Below are positions 24,196-31,533 of a stretch of 64,000 bases of DNA, piece after piece. A program made the translations under genes and the position numbers. Location of the stretch: contig NZ_JABBJF010000021.1 in the NCBI RefSeq assembly GCF_014218705.1, forward strand, positions 27,766 through 91,765, read 5' to 3'. The number at the start of each line of letters is the position of its first letter. The first letter of the stretch is position 1. The DNA is from Kluyvera sichuanensis (lineage in GTDB: Bacteria > Pseudomonadota > Gammaproteobacteria > Enterobacterales > Enterobacteriaceae). The notes under the pieces are model-generated. The model saw only the letters and a program-made list of their open reading frames with translations, was not told where the DNA came from and did no database searches.

Positions 24196-24218
24196 AAAAA
24201 GGGCCGTCAGTGGCCCTT
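24196..24218 (-). terminator. Terminator just upstream of rha-like gene
   Basis: AAGGGCC and GGCCCTT form a stem followed by TTTTTAC on the minus strand, 18 bp before the start codon at 24177. It either ends the upstream unit or acts as an attenuator in the leader. Confidence 0.7.
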
Positions 24219-24246
24219 GTTGTTAACTCTCATTGGTTGATTGGCT

Positions 24247-24259
24247 AAACAATTTGTTT
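24247..24259. promoter_or_regulatory. Family 2 operator
   Basis: AAACAATTTGTTT lies between the small membrane protein gene (stop at 24286) and the terminator before the rha-like gene. It lacks the usual long leader. Confidence 0.55.
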
Positions 24260-24285
24260 TAACAGTGCCGAAAAGAGATTTGGCA

Positions 24286-24474
24286 TCAAAAGAACCAGAG
24301 AATGCTGCCCACCGGAACAACGAAAATGCCCACGACACGCGCAAGTGTCATTCCGGCATCAAACTGAAGATCGCCACTGTTCACGAGTTTCACCAGATTC
24401 ATGATCCAGCCGCCAATCAGAAAAATGGCGAGGCCAACAATCATCGCGGTGACTTTCTGGAAGCTCCATTTCAT
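24286..24474 (-). CDS. Small membrane protein
   Basis: This 62-residue protein has two predicted transmembrane helices: VTAMIVGLAIFLIGGWIMNLV and LARVVGIFVVPVGSILWFF. The ATG overlaps the preceding stop as ATGA. Size and topology would fit a holin-like or inner-membrane accessory protein, but no lysis genes are nearby. Confidence 0.6.
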   Translation of the reverse strand: MKWSFQKVTAMIVGLAIFLIGGWIMNLVKLVNSGDLQFDAGMTLARVVGIFVVPVGSILWFF

Positions 24475-24722
24475 GCAATAGCCTCAGTCACAGCAGAAGG
24501 AAGATCCGGAGTTGCAGGTCGAGCTGGAATCGTGTCCAGCAGCATCCCATCCAGAGAGACAGGAGGTCGTTCTGGCAGGGGTGTCGTCTGCAAGGTTGTG
24601 GTGGAAGTAGTTGTGTCCGTCATCAACAGACTCTGACCGGTTGGTACGGCTACCGCTGCCAGGGTTGCTAAAATTACTCCGTAGGCCATTGGCTTCAGTC
24701 GATTTCGTTGAAAATTTTCCAT
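24471..24722 (-). CDS. Membrane-anchored Thr/Pro-rich protein
   Basis: The protein has 83 residues from ATG 24722: MENFQRNRLKPMAYGVILATLAAVAV provides a signal anchor, followed by a Thr- and Pro-rich tail likely in the periplasm. The stop overlaps the next gene as ATGA, which supports real translation. It lies almost entirely inside the 24484-24978 frame in another phase, an unusually long overlap of 239 bp. Confidence 0.55.
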   Translation of the reverse strand: MENFQRNRLKPMAYGVILATLAAVAVPTGQSLLMTDTTTSTTTLQTTPLPERPPVSLDGMLLDTIPARPATPDLPSAVTEAIA

Positions 24723-24978
24723 AAGAACTGTCCTTGTGTGCCTGGGATTCACGCAACACACGAGAGGCGACGGAATCACGCACCTTCCCCATGCCTACTG
24801 TCGCACCCAGATTTGCTATGGCGGTAGCTTGCGCATCAATGCGCTTCTCCAGCTCAAACACTCGTTCTTCCAGTTCCGCAAGGCGTGCAGAAACACGACC
24901 GCTAAACAGCTCGGCCAGAACCAGGCGAATTGAACGGGGACGTTTATTGAAAGAAGTGAAAGGCGTTTGACGTGCCAT
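24484..24978 (-). CDS. Coiled-coil protein overlapping the next gene
   Basis: This 164-residue frame begins MARQTPFTSFNKRPRSIRLVL. A coiled coil follows (RLAELEERVFELEKRIDAQATAIANLG, about residues 32-58), then a Ser/Asn-rich C-terminus overlapping another gene. The N-terminal half looks genuine. The C-terminal half may be coding, or a frameshift may have extended it. A family 1 operator and a hairpin lie upstream. Confidence 0.5.
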   Translation of the reverse strand: MARQTPFTSFNKRPRSIRLVLAELFSGRVSARLAELEERVFELEKRIDAQATAIANLGATVGMGKVRDSVASRVLRESQAHKDSSYGKFSTKSTEANGLRSNFSNPGSGSRTNRSESVDDGHNYFHHNLADDTPARTTSCLSGWDAAGHDSSSTCNSGSSFCCD

Positions 24979-25108
24979 TTGGATTCCATTCAGTGTCAGA
25001 AAGAGTTGCGGCTGGCTTGGCCAGCCGCCTTTTGGCGTTCCATCCTGGAACAGTACCTAACCGGTACTTCGTCATCCTGACGAACGGTAAGATACCTGAT
25101 TTAAAATG

Positions 25109-25128
25109 ATAGGTAAATGCTTACTTAT
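25109..25128. promoter_or_regulatory. Family 1 operator
   Basis: ATAGGTAAATGCTTACTTAT lies about 130 bp upstream of the 24978 start, with a GC-rich hairpin (25010-25032) in between that could form in the leader RNA. Confidence 0.6.
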
Positions 25129-25387
25129 TACTTTGTGACAAAAATCCAATATCACGCTTGTGAGGCATATCAGATGCGGAGTAGACGGCGATCATAGTAG
25201 GCCGTTCATTAGATCGGCTTTGAGAGCGGATTGGACCAAACCCTAGATAGCGAGAGAGCACGGTGCTAATACCCGGTCACGTCACCAGCCAGGCGACAAC
25301 AGATGAGTTCATGGCAACATTTCGGAAGGTATCTTCGTATCATTATGTGGTTAAATATACATAATTTAACCCAATGGAATTTTAGCC

Positions 25388-25990
25388 ATGCTAGCCTTCT
25401 GGCACGAAAATTCAGACCTCATCTCCGCATTTTTAGCAGCTCTTTTAGGTGGCTTTTTCACGATGCTAGGAGTGACAACTCAGGTGAAACAGCAAGCAAA
25501 ACAGCAGGCAACAGCGGCCAGAGAGAAGCGTATAACAACGCTATTGGGTGTCAGAGAGGAAATAGACTCACTGATTAAACTGTATCAGGCCAGAATGGCA
25601 GAAGAACTCAAAAAATACGACCAGAACTCACCGTTCGATAACATTTTCCCCATTACTCAAAACTACTTCACGTTCTATGAAGCCAACTCGGCATCCCTAC
25701 CTGAAGTTCATAGAGAAACACTCTCAAAAATTGTGGCTTTTTATACAAGCGCAAGAAGCCTAATTGATTCCTATCGCGGTAATAATGCACTTATCGAACG
25801 GCTGGACTCCACGCAGGTTGCAAGTGACATTACTGGCAACAAAGAGCATCTTGCACACCTGAAAAGATACACCATCCTAGCCACAAAGTACGGCCGCGGA
25901 TTAATGATGATTCATGAAGAGGTCATGCTGCGCTATAAACAGGTTATAGAAGCCATCGATGGTGAAATCTCACAGTTACAATGCAGTTAG
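25388..25990 (+). CDS. Membrane-anchored protein, AT-rich cargo
   Basis: This 200-residue protein has an N-terminal transmembrane helix (LISAFLAALLGGFFTMLGVTT, about 11-31). A long helical cytoplasmic domain follows (QQAKQQATAAREKRITTLLGVREEIDSLI). This layout is common in small prophage cargo genes of unknown role, some of them phage-defence genes. It is on the plus strand, AT-rich, and separated from the phage core. Confidence 0.6.
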   Translation: MLAFWHENSDLISAFLAALLGGFFTMLGVTTQVKQQAKQQATAAREKRITTLLGVREEIDSLIKLYQARMAEELKKYDQNSPFDNIFPITQNYFTFYEANSASLPEVHRETLSKIVAFYTSARSLIDSYRGNNALIERLDSTQVASDITGNKEHLAHLKRYTILATKYGRGLMMIHEEVMLRYKQVIEAIDGEISQLQCS

Positions 25991-26187
25991 CACTACAATC
26001 TGTCCGCATATTACTCGACGCGGTCGGGCTTAACGGGCTGAAGATCCACTGTGAGCGAGAAGATGACTGTTACGCGTTGAAGTTAATTGTATTACTTAGG
26101 TAAACATTATCATTTTCCAGACGTTAAGTTGTATCTTTGATAGGATTAAAAAAGGTATAGATAGCTTATGTTACTGAAGGAATAAAA

Positions 26188-26997
26188 ATGACAAAAATTA
26201 GTGAACGATGGAAGCACAATGGCATTACTAAAGGTTATTGCAATATTTGTGGAAAATTTGACTTGCTCACAAAGGATCATGTCCCTCCAAAGTGCGCCAT
26301 AACCTTAGGTCCTGTCCTTCAGAAAACAGTTAGCGAATTTTTTAATGCTCAGGAACCAGTTAAACCGTTAAATGCTAAAAACGGATCTTATTTCAGAACT
26401 ATTTGCAGTCACTGCAACAATAAGGTGTTAGGTGGGTTCGATGTTGCAATTGAAAATGTAGCAAACTCCTTTAAAGAACAGTTGAGTCAATATATGAATG
26501 GTACGAATGTATATCCATTCATTAGAATACCTTTTGATAGCATATCTTTCACTAAGGCTATGATTGGACACGTGCTATCAGCAACTTCAGTTGAAGATTG
26601 TAAAAAAGAACCCGTACACAGCCTCTTCTATACACCTTTAAAGGATTATGTTTTGGGTAATAATCCAAGTTTTGAGGAAACTCATGATATTTACTACTGG
26701 TTTTACCCACACAGAATGCACATATCCGCTCAAAGTGTAGCATTTATGAACGAAGGACATGTGGCATTTATTTGTGCTTTACATTTTTTCCCTATCGGGT
26801 TTATTATCACAATGAAAAATGAAGGAACATACCCTGCCCACTCAACAAAATTAGATCTTGAAGATAAATTCCTTACATTTAATATGACCTCTATAAATTA
26901 TGAGTATACGACATTTCCATTTGTAAATCTTAAGGGAAACCAAATGTATGCTATAAGCAACGGCCATACTTGTGTTAGTTATCCAATAATTAAGTGA
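26188..26997 (+). CDS. HNH-like zinc protein, AT-rich cargo
   Basis: This 269-residue protein starts with a treble-clef-like zinc module: YCNICGKFDLLTKDHVPPKC (about 13-32), then ICSHCNNKVLGGFD (about 75-88). The CxxC, DHVPPK and second CxxC match HNH-type or related nucleases seen in mobile-element cargo. The remaining 180 residues are unassigned. Base composition is markedly AT-rich, and the ribosome-binding site is AAGGAATAAAA. It may be a defence gene or a homing-type nuclease; there is no intron nearby. Confidence 0.6.
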   Translation: MTKISERWKHNGITKGYCNICGKFDLLTKDHVPPKCAITLGPVLQKTVSEFFNAQEPVKPLNAKNGSYFRTICSHCNNKVLGGFDVAIENVANSFKEQLSQYMNGTNVYPFIRIPFDSISFTKAMIGHVLSATSVEDCKKEPVHSLFYTPLKDYVLGNNPSFEETHDIYYWFYPHRMHISAQSVAFMNEGHVAFICALHFFPIGFIITMKNEGTYPAHSTKLDLEDKFLTFNMTSINYEYTTFPFVNLKGNQMYAISNGHTCVSYPIIK

Positions 26998-27170
26998 CAG
27001 CTAAATTATACAATCAACGCATGTTCACGTTTTACATATACCATCGATAATGTCCGCTCTTGGCACATTGAAGACATTACGATGCGCGATTTTTTCCCTC
27101 GCGCGTGTGCGCACGCGTGCGTGTAAATATTAAAAATTTTTATTAGAAAAGAAAAACTTACTTCCCAGAA

Positions 27171-27625
27171 CAGGTTTTAATAAAACCTGAACTGAACGAA
27201 CGAAGTGAGTGAAGTTCACCTCGAACGAAGTGAGAGGTTGTCTTTTCAGGTAATACTCTCCCAGGGAGGTGAGTACAAAATCTCCTCACCAACCTGGTCG
27301 TTACATAACCTGAAAAGTTATGACCTAAGTCTACTGCCAGCTTAGGCTTGGGAAGTTATGGATGACAGCACCCCAGAACCGAGATCTTCCCACACTTTAT
27401 GAAGGGGAGTACTGGATTCAACCTCTCGAAATACTCCAGACTCGACAATCATAAAGTGACCCTTCTCTCCGCTCACTTTGGTTCCCCCTTCCCCAACCCC
27501 TAAGCGGTGCCGGTTCTACGCTGGTAGTGAGCTTTTTTAAACCTGACGCCAGTGACGCTATCCCCCACCCATCAGGTCGAGCTGCCGGAATCAATCCGGA
27601 AAGCGAGTGGATTTTATCACTGGCG
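27171..27625. ncRNA. Candidate structured RNA, strand unresolved
   Basis: This gene-free block has many exact inverted repeats: 27171-27189 hairpin; CCAGG/CCTGG (27261, 27293) stacked on GGTGAG/CTCACC (27268, 27285); CATAAC/GTTATG (27304, 27317); CCTAAG/CTTAGG (27324, 27341); TGGGAAG/CTTCCCA (27349, 27386); CACTTTATGA/TCATAAAGTG (27393, 27449) enclosing GGAGTA/TACTCC (27406, 27432); GCTCACT/AGTGAGC (27471, 27526); CGCCAGTGA/TCACTGGCG (27547, 27617); CCGGA/TCCGG (27585, 27595). CTTTTCAGGT (27242-27251) also pairs perfectly with ACCTGAAAAG (27308-27317), competing with one hairpin. A T6 tract at 27533 favours the plus strand; the family 1 operator at 27638 favours the minus strand. Confidence 0.6.
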
Positions 27626-27637
27626 ATCTGCGTTTTA

Positions 27638-27657
27638 AATGGTAAGTACTTACCGAT
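27638..27657. promoter_or_regulatory. Family 1 operator next to candidate RNA
   Basis: AATGGTAAGTACTTACCGAT lies at the 3' end of the 27657-27887 gene and directly upstream, on the minus strand, of the structured block. Confidence 0.65.
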
Positions 27658-27887
27658 TATTTCGATTGATTATTTTCTCGACCATGAAGCTGGACGTTCA
27701 GGGCAAACACCTCATTGATGAGTTCCCCTAACAGCTGCTCCACCAGCTCTTTGTGCTCGCCTGAATGAAGACATTTGAGCGACCATTCGTAGAGACTGAA
27801 AGCCTTATCGCGATCTTTCATCATGTCGCGCACTTTGGCCAGAAAATCGCTCTCAACGAGCGCTACGACGTTCGTCGGGTATACCAT
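27657..27887 (-). CDS. Small helical unknown protein
   Basis: This 76-residue acidic, helical protein is MVYPTNVVALVESDFLAKVR... . AAGGAAAACTATC before the ATG is a good ribosome-binding site. Its stop codon overlaps a family 1 operator. It is followed by the structured block and preceded by the second copy of the large palindrome. Function unknown. Confidence 0.6.
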   Translation of the reverse strand: MVYPTNVVALVESDFLAKVRDMMKDRDKAFSLYEWSLKCLHSGEHKELVEQLLGELINEVFALNVQLHGRENNQSK

Positions 27888-27970
27888 GATAGTTTTCCTT
27901 ACTGTGGTTCATAAAATCGATTCTAGAGCGTCTGAAGAGGGGTTCCAGTGGGTTCTGGAGGTGTAAAACG

Positions 27971-28083
27971 GTCTGGGAGTTGTTTGGAAATCACGTCTTA
28001 AAAAGCCTGCGTCTGTATATATTAATAATTAGTACTTAGTTATTTATATATACGGAAGCAGGTTCTCAAACTAACTCCCAGAC
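27971..28083. repeat. Large palindromic element, copy 2
   Basis: Inner arms CCTGCGTCTGTATATAT (28006-28022) and ATATATACGGAAGCAGG (28046-28062), and perfect outer arms GTCTGGGAGTT (27971-27981) and AACTCCCAGAC (28073-28083), match copy 1 at 3204-3298. The right half is nearly identical between copies. The AT-rich centre contains TTAGTACTTAG, a degenerate family 1 core. Confidence 0.75.
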
Positions 28084-28089
28084 TGGTGT

Positions 28090-28683
28090 TTACGCTGCCT
28101 TTTTACGTGGTCTCTTCTTCCTGACAACATTGGCAGGATCATAACCACCCAGCTTTTTCATCACCGCCAGCGGTATCTTGCTGATGGTGTGCCCAGCTTC
28201 CTGACAGTAGCCACGGAAGATAAGCAACATGCTGCCACCAGGGTTGATGTTCACCTCCACCAGCCCAAGTTCAACATCCGGCTCAACGAACGCAACACGG
28301 CCGCCAGACAAGATGACGGTTTCGTTGGCGCATTCAGCCGCACGCTCGTACCACTGCGTATCGAGGGATTGTGGTATCAACATGACCGTCGTCACTCCAC
28401 GCGCCTGCTCGCGGATGGCTGCGTCTATCCAGGGGGTGATTTTGGAGTAGGGCGGGTTAAGGAACGCCACAGTGCCAGGTTCTCCCCAGCTGCACTTGAG
28501 CGCATCACGCTCAACACCGATAAAGTTCGGCAGGAGAGCATTATCTTTGTTGCAGGCGACGTCCACATCGAACTTTACGCCTATGTAACGTTGGATGGCG
28601 ACAAACAACCACTGCGGTGTGCGCCAAAGGTCGCGAAGAGAGGCATCACGCTCTCGCTTTTTGATTTTTTCGGCTGCGATCAT
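28090..28683 (-). CDS. Phage N6-adenine DNA methyltransferase (Dam-like)
   Basis: The protein has 197 residues from ATG 28683; the frame extends upstream to GTG 28707, but that lies inside the operator. It has the short phage Dam layout: DLWRTPQWLFVAIQRY near residue 20, VDVACNKDNALLPNF, and the catalytic NPPY (76-79). The C-terminus is basic (KKRPRKKAA). It would methylate adenine, probably to evade host restriction or to mark replication origins. It is controlled by a family 1 operator. Confidence 0.85.
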   Translation of the reverse strand: MIAAEKIKKRERDASLRDLWRTPQWLFVAIQRYIGVKFDVDVACNKDNALLPNFIGVERDALKCSWGEPGTVAFLNPPYSKITPWIDAAIREQARGVTTVMLIPQSLDTQWYERAAECANETVILSGGRVAFVEPDVELGLVEVNINPGGSMLLIFRGYCQEAGHTISKIPLAVMKKLGGYDPANVVRKKRPRKKAA

Positions 28684-28695
28684 TACTTTGCTTTG

Positions 28696-28715
28696 ATAGG
28701 TAAACACTTACCTAT
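28696..28715. promoter_or_regulatory. Family 1 operator
   Basis: ATAGGTAAACACTTACCTAT lies 12 bp upstream of the Dam-like start. Confidence 0.7.
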
Positions 28716-28752
28716 TTTTTCATTTAATCCAACGAATAGCAAACAAAGAAGA

Positions 28753-28852
28753 ACGCGCCAGATCCGCAAACGGGAAGCTCTCTGGCGCGTTTTATCGATG
28801 CTGGGTATGCGATTAGCTTACCCAGCGTCCTAAAGCTCTCAGGGGCTTTAGA
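28753..28852. other. Three consecutive hairpins
   Basis: ACGCGCCAGA/TCTGGCGCGT (28754, 28782), GCTGGGTA/TACCCAGC (28801, 28820) and CTAAAG/CTTTAG (28831, 28847) follow each other between the stop at 28868 and the next operator. They probably include the terminator of the minus-strand unit; three in a row may also form a stable RNA end. Confidence 0.55.
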
Positions 28853-28867
28853 TCGGGTAGGGGAACA

Positions 28868-29710
28868 TCATCCAATGGAATACTCCGCTATGAATTTTTT
28901 GACGATCGGCGACTCTTTATTAAGGGTTAGATTTCCACCTTCCCTGGTGGCAATGCCAGTAGCTGGAAACACAGCCATCATCTGGCCAGCCTGAGTCGAA
29001 GCGGTGTTGAGCGGATATGGTTTCTCCGGGTTGCTCATTAGCGCCAGTTTAATGCTATTGCTGGTCGCCGTGTTCGCGTCAAGGATATGGCGCATTGCGA
29101 TTACCGTGTAGACGCTGATTTCCGGCCCACCACTAAACCAGTTCAAAAGGTTTAAGATCTTGTCTTTCGCTTTGACTGGCGCCCCTTCGAATGCGGCAGT
29201 AAAGCTCTCACTTTCCAGACCGGCTGTCGCATAGAACGATTCGTCCTTACCTTCCAGCGTGAAGCGAGGTTTGGCCGTGGTACGCTCTGATTTTGCCTTC
29301 TGGCGTTTTGGCTGCTCTTCTTCAGGTTTAGGCTCTGACGCCACTGAAGGTAAAGGGGTTGGATCTGTACCGGTAGTCTCAGTACTTCGAGCGTCAAGTT
29401 CAGGCGCTGGCTCGTTCACTATCTCCGCAACAAGGTCACGCTCTGGTTCCTCGACCTTCACCGATTCGTGCTCAATCTCAAGCTCTTCCAGAATGCTACT
29501 CAGATCGCCGGTAGAGCTGGCATTCATGACTTCATCCGCCACCGCCTCGACTGGTTTTGCGATTGCATCATCCAGACCAGAGAGAAGATCGTCGATCTCG
29601 TCGACACCGCTCGTTTTCGCAGCTTTCTGCACTGGTTCGTCGAGAGATTGCAACATTGCAGTCAGTTCGTCCAGGTCATCGTTTTTAACAGTGTTTGTAA
29701 CTGCGCTCAT
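28868..29710 (-). CDS. Acidic protein with repeated leucine-rich motif
   Basis: This 280-residue protein has a very acidic N-terminal half with three short related motifs: DELTAMLQSLDE, DEIDDLLSGLDD and DLSSILEELE. A Pro/Glu/Lys linker follows, then a folded C-terminal domain (RFTLEGKDESFYATAGLES to the end). The motif resembles the last residues of the SSB in this window (GLDDLLAELDAL). Both proteins may bind the same partner. It heads the minus-strand set containing the exonuclease and nucleotide genes only by position. Function unknown. Confidence 0.65.
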   Translation of the reverse strand: MSAVTNTVKNDDLDELTAMLQSLDEPVQKAAKTSGVDEIDDLLSGLDDAIAKPVEAVADEVMNASSTGDLSSILEELEIEHESVKVEEPERDLVAEIVNEPAPELDARSTETTGTDPTPLPSVASEPKPEEEQPKRQKAKSERTTAKPRFTLEGKDESFYATAGLESESFTAAFEGAPVKAKDKILNLLNWFSGGPEISVYTVIAMRHILDANTATSNSIKLALMSNPEKPYPLNTASTQAGQMMAVFPATGIATREGGNLTLNKESPIVKKFIAEYSIG

Positions 29711-29827
29711 TTTTAACTCCTTATGTTTTTGTTGGTGCGTTTCCGCGTTTTGGTTGAGCGTATTTTGTCAAAACCTATCAGGCGGAAAAGTCATAATTAC
29801 AGGCAGTTAGAAGAACTGAAGGCAAAG

Positions 29828-29850
29828 AAAAAGCGCCATCAGGCGCTTTC
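29828..29850 (-). terminator. Rho-independent terminator (minus strand)
   Basis: AAGCGCC and GGCGCTT pair around ATCA; the minus strand continues with TTTCTTTG. It overlaps the 3' end of the exonuclease gene. Confidence 0.75.
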
Positions 29851-30396
29851 GAATGGGAGTTTGAAGAAGCCGTATTTCTCTCGGGCTTTGAAGAAACACT
29901 GCATCATCAGATCAGTATCGTAGAGAGCACTATGGGCCTTCTCACGGTCGTAAGTGAACCCAAGTGAGAACGCCAGCTCTTCCAGGCGTGGGCGCTTCCC
30001 ATCCTCGGTAGCCCACAAGCCATCCAGCATGGAGTCAACCAGAGGGATATCTGGCAATTTCACCCCATAGCTACCGAACTCGTGGCGAATGAACGGAAGG
30101 TCAAAAGCCTCTCCGTTATGGGCGACTAACGCGCTACATGCGCCCATGTACGCAGCAATCTTGCCTGCGTGGTCAGCCAGTAGCGGTTCCGTCGCCAGAT
30201 CTTCCAGTGAAATGCCATGCACTGCCTGAGCCTTCGGATCGATACTGCGACGCGGGTTGAAGCGCATCTCAAGGCTGTCGATGTGCTTCTGGGTTTCCAG
30301 TTCATAACGGGTTATCGCGATTTCGATAATTTTGTGGCCGGATGTGAAGTCCAGCCCTGTGGACTCAATATCGACGCCACCGACAATCGTGGTCAT
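29839..30396 (-). CDS. DnaQ-like 3'-5' exonuclease
   Basis: This 185-residue protein has DEDDh exonuclease motifs: DIEST (Asp9, Glu11), HNGEAFDLPF (Asp99), and AHSALYDTDL (His155, Asp160). It resembles the epsilon proofreading subunit and probably proofreads for the DNA polymerase III alpha encoded at 58575-62093. Length fits a stand-alone exonuclease core without the polymerase-binding tail of bacterial epsilon. The start follows GGAG. Confidence 0.88.
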   Translation of the reverse strand: MTTIVGGVDIESTGLDFTSGHKIIEIAITRYELETQKHIDSLEMRFNPRRSIDPKAQAVHGISLEDLATEPLLADHAGKIAAYMGACSALVAHNGEAFDLPFIRHEFGSYGVKLPDIPLVDSMLDGLWATEDGKRPRLEELAFSLGFTYDREKAHSALYDTDLMMQCFFKAREKYGFFKLPFESA

Positions 30397-30405
30397 TGGT
30401 ACTCC

Positions 30406-30825
30406 TTACAGCTTCTTCGCGCCTTTCAGCAGTGCGCCACGCACAAACTGAGCAGCCTTTTTCAGTGCGTCCTCGCCACTTTCGCAGACGACCGGCTCGC
30501 GCCATTCGCCCGTTGATGTGTTGAGGATCTGGATTTGGTTGGTCTCCAGGCAGACGGACACGTACAAAACCGTACCGCCTGAGAGTTTGAGGTGCATAGG
30601 AAACAGAGGGCGCTTGGTGCCGCCATTGAACTGCGACATCGCCACATTGATGGCTTCGCCAACCTCTTCCCCAACAAGCCCTTGAACGGACTCAAACACT
30701 GCGCGGATAGCCAGACGTGCTTCACGTTCACTCATCAAAGAGCGGGATTGTTCGTCAGCAATGCGGATCAGTGCTTCAATCGCTTTACGATCTAATTCAT
30801 CCGAGAGGGGAAGTTCATCTATCAT
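30406..30825 (-). CDS. Unknown phage protein
   Basis: This 139-residue protein has an acidic, helical N-terminal half (LDRKAIEALIRIADEQSRSLMSEREARLAIRAVFESV). The C-terminus is beta-rich (MHLKLSGGTVLYVSVCLETNQIQILN). It lies 9 bp upstream of the exonuclease gene on the same strand. No domain was recognised. Confidence 0.65.
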   Translation of the reverse strand: MIDELPLSDELDRKAIEALIRIADEQSRSLMSEREARLAIRAVFESVQGLVGEEVGEAINVAMSQFNGGTKRPLFPMHLKLSGGTVLYVSVCLETNQIQILNTSTGEWREPVVCESGEDALKKAAQFVRGALLKGAKKL

Positions 30826-30888
30826 TCTGTTTTTCCTCGATTCATTTCGCGTGTCTTATTGTCACACTGCCCAACAGGGGAGCAATAT

Positions 30889-31533
30889 TCAGTGGAAGGT
30901 CACTCGTCCTGTTATACGGCGCTCGATGTTTTCAGCGGCTCTGTCCAGCACTCGCAATACCGATCTGGCTCGCGCTTCAACCGTGCGGCACTTTTCAGAG
31001 ATAACGAACACCTGCAGATCGCCGGTTTGGGGAAGCGTGTTGATTTTCGTCAGCTCACCGCACATAAGTGCATCGATGCGAGCAACATAGAGACGGTCAA
31101 GCGATCCTCGCTGGGGACGCGCGAGATCTTTGCTGGAAAGCTCAACGCCCGGGCGAAGACCCGCGATAGCATTGAAGTTGGAAATGGCCGCTTTGTGGCA
31201 AAACTGCTCAATGTCGAGAGCCAGCTCGATGCAGCGGTCTTCGTTGGTCTGGCCGACCAGGTCAAGCGTATAAGCCATGACATCGGCTGGCGTGCGGTCG
31301 ATAACAAAACCTTCAACGCCGCGGGTGATCATCTCGATATGTCTGGCAATCTCCATCTGAACCTGAAGACGTTCGTAAAGGGGCAAACGCTCGCCAACCT
31401 TCACCCCCAGACTGCCCATCAGCTTGCCAACGCCGGCATCCACATACGGAATGCCATAATGCGCATCGATGTACCTTGCCAGGGTTGTTTTTCCACTGCC
31501 CTGTGCGCCAGTGATTCCAATCCGGTAATCCAT
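30889..31533 (-). CDS. P-loop kinase (deoxynucleotide kinase-like)
   Basis: This 214-residue protein has a P-loop GAQGSGKT (9-16) and an acidic DRTPADVMAYTLD segment (about 85-97) typical of nucleoside or nucleotide kinases. A basic patch RGSLDRLYVARID follows. It is coupled to the DHFR gene by a one-base overlap (TAATG). With ThyA and DHFR nearby, phosphorylation of a deoxynucleotide such as dTMP is likely. The substrate is inferred from context. Confidence 0.7.
   Translation of the reverse strand: MDYRIGITGAQGSGKTTLARYIDAHYGIPYVDAGVGKLMGSLGVKVGERLPLYERLQVQMEIARHIEMITRGVEGFVIDRTPADVMAYTLDLVGQTNEDRCIELALDIEQFCHKAAISNFNAIAGLRPGVELSSKDLARPQRGSLDRLYVARIDALMCGELTKINTLPQTGDLQVFVISEKCRTVEARARSVLRVLDRAAENIERRITGRVTFH

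Noticed and set aside
27527..27718. A 63-codon plus-strand frame starting GTG
   Set aside because: It overlaps the structured block, the family 1 operator and the 27657 gene, and its start lies inside a hairpin. I kept it out, though a short peptide is not excluded.
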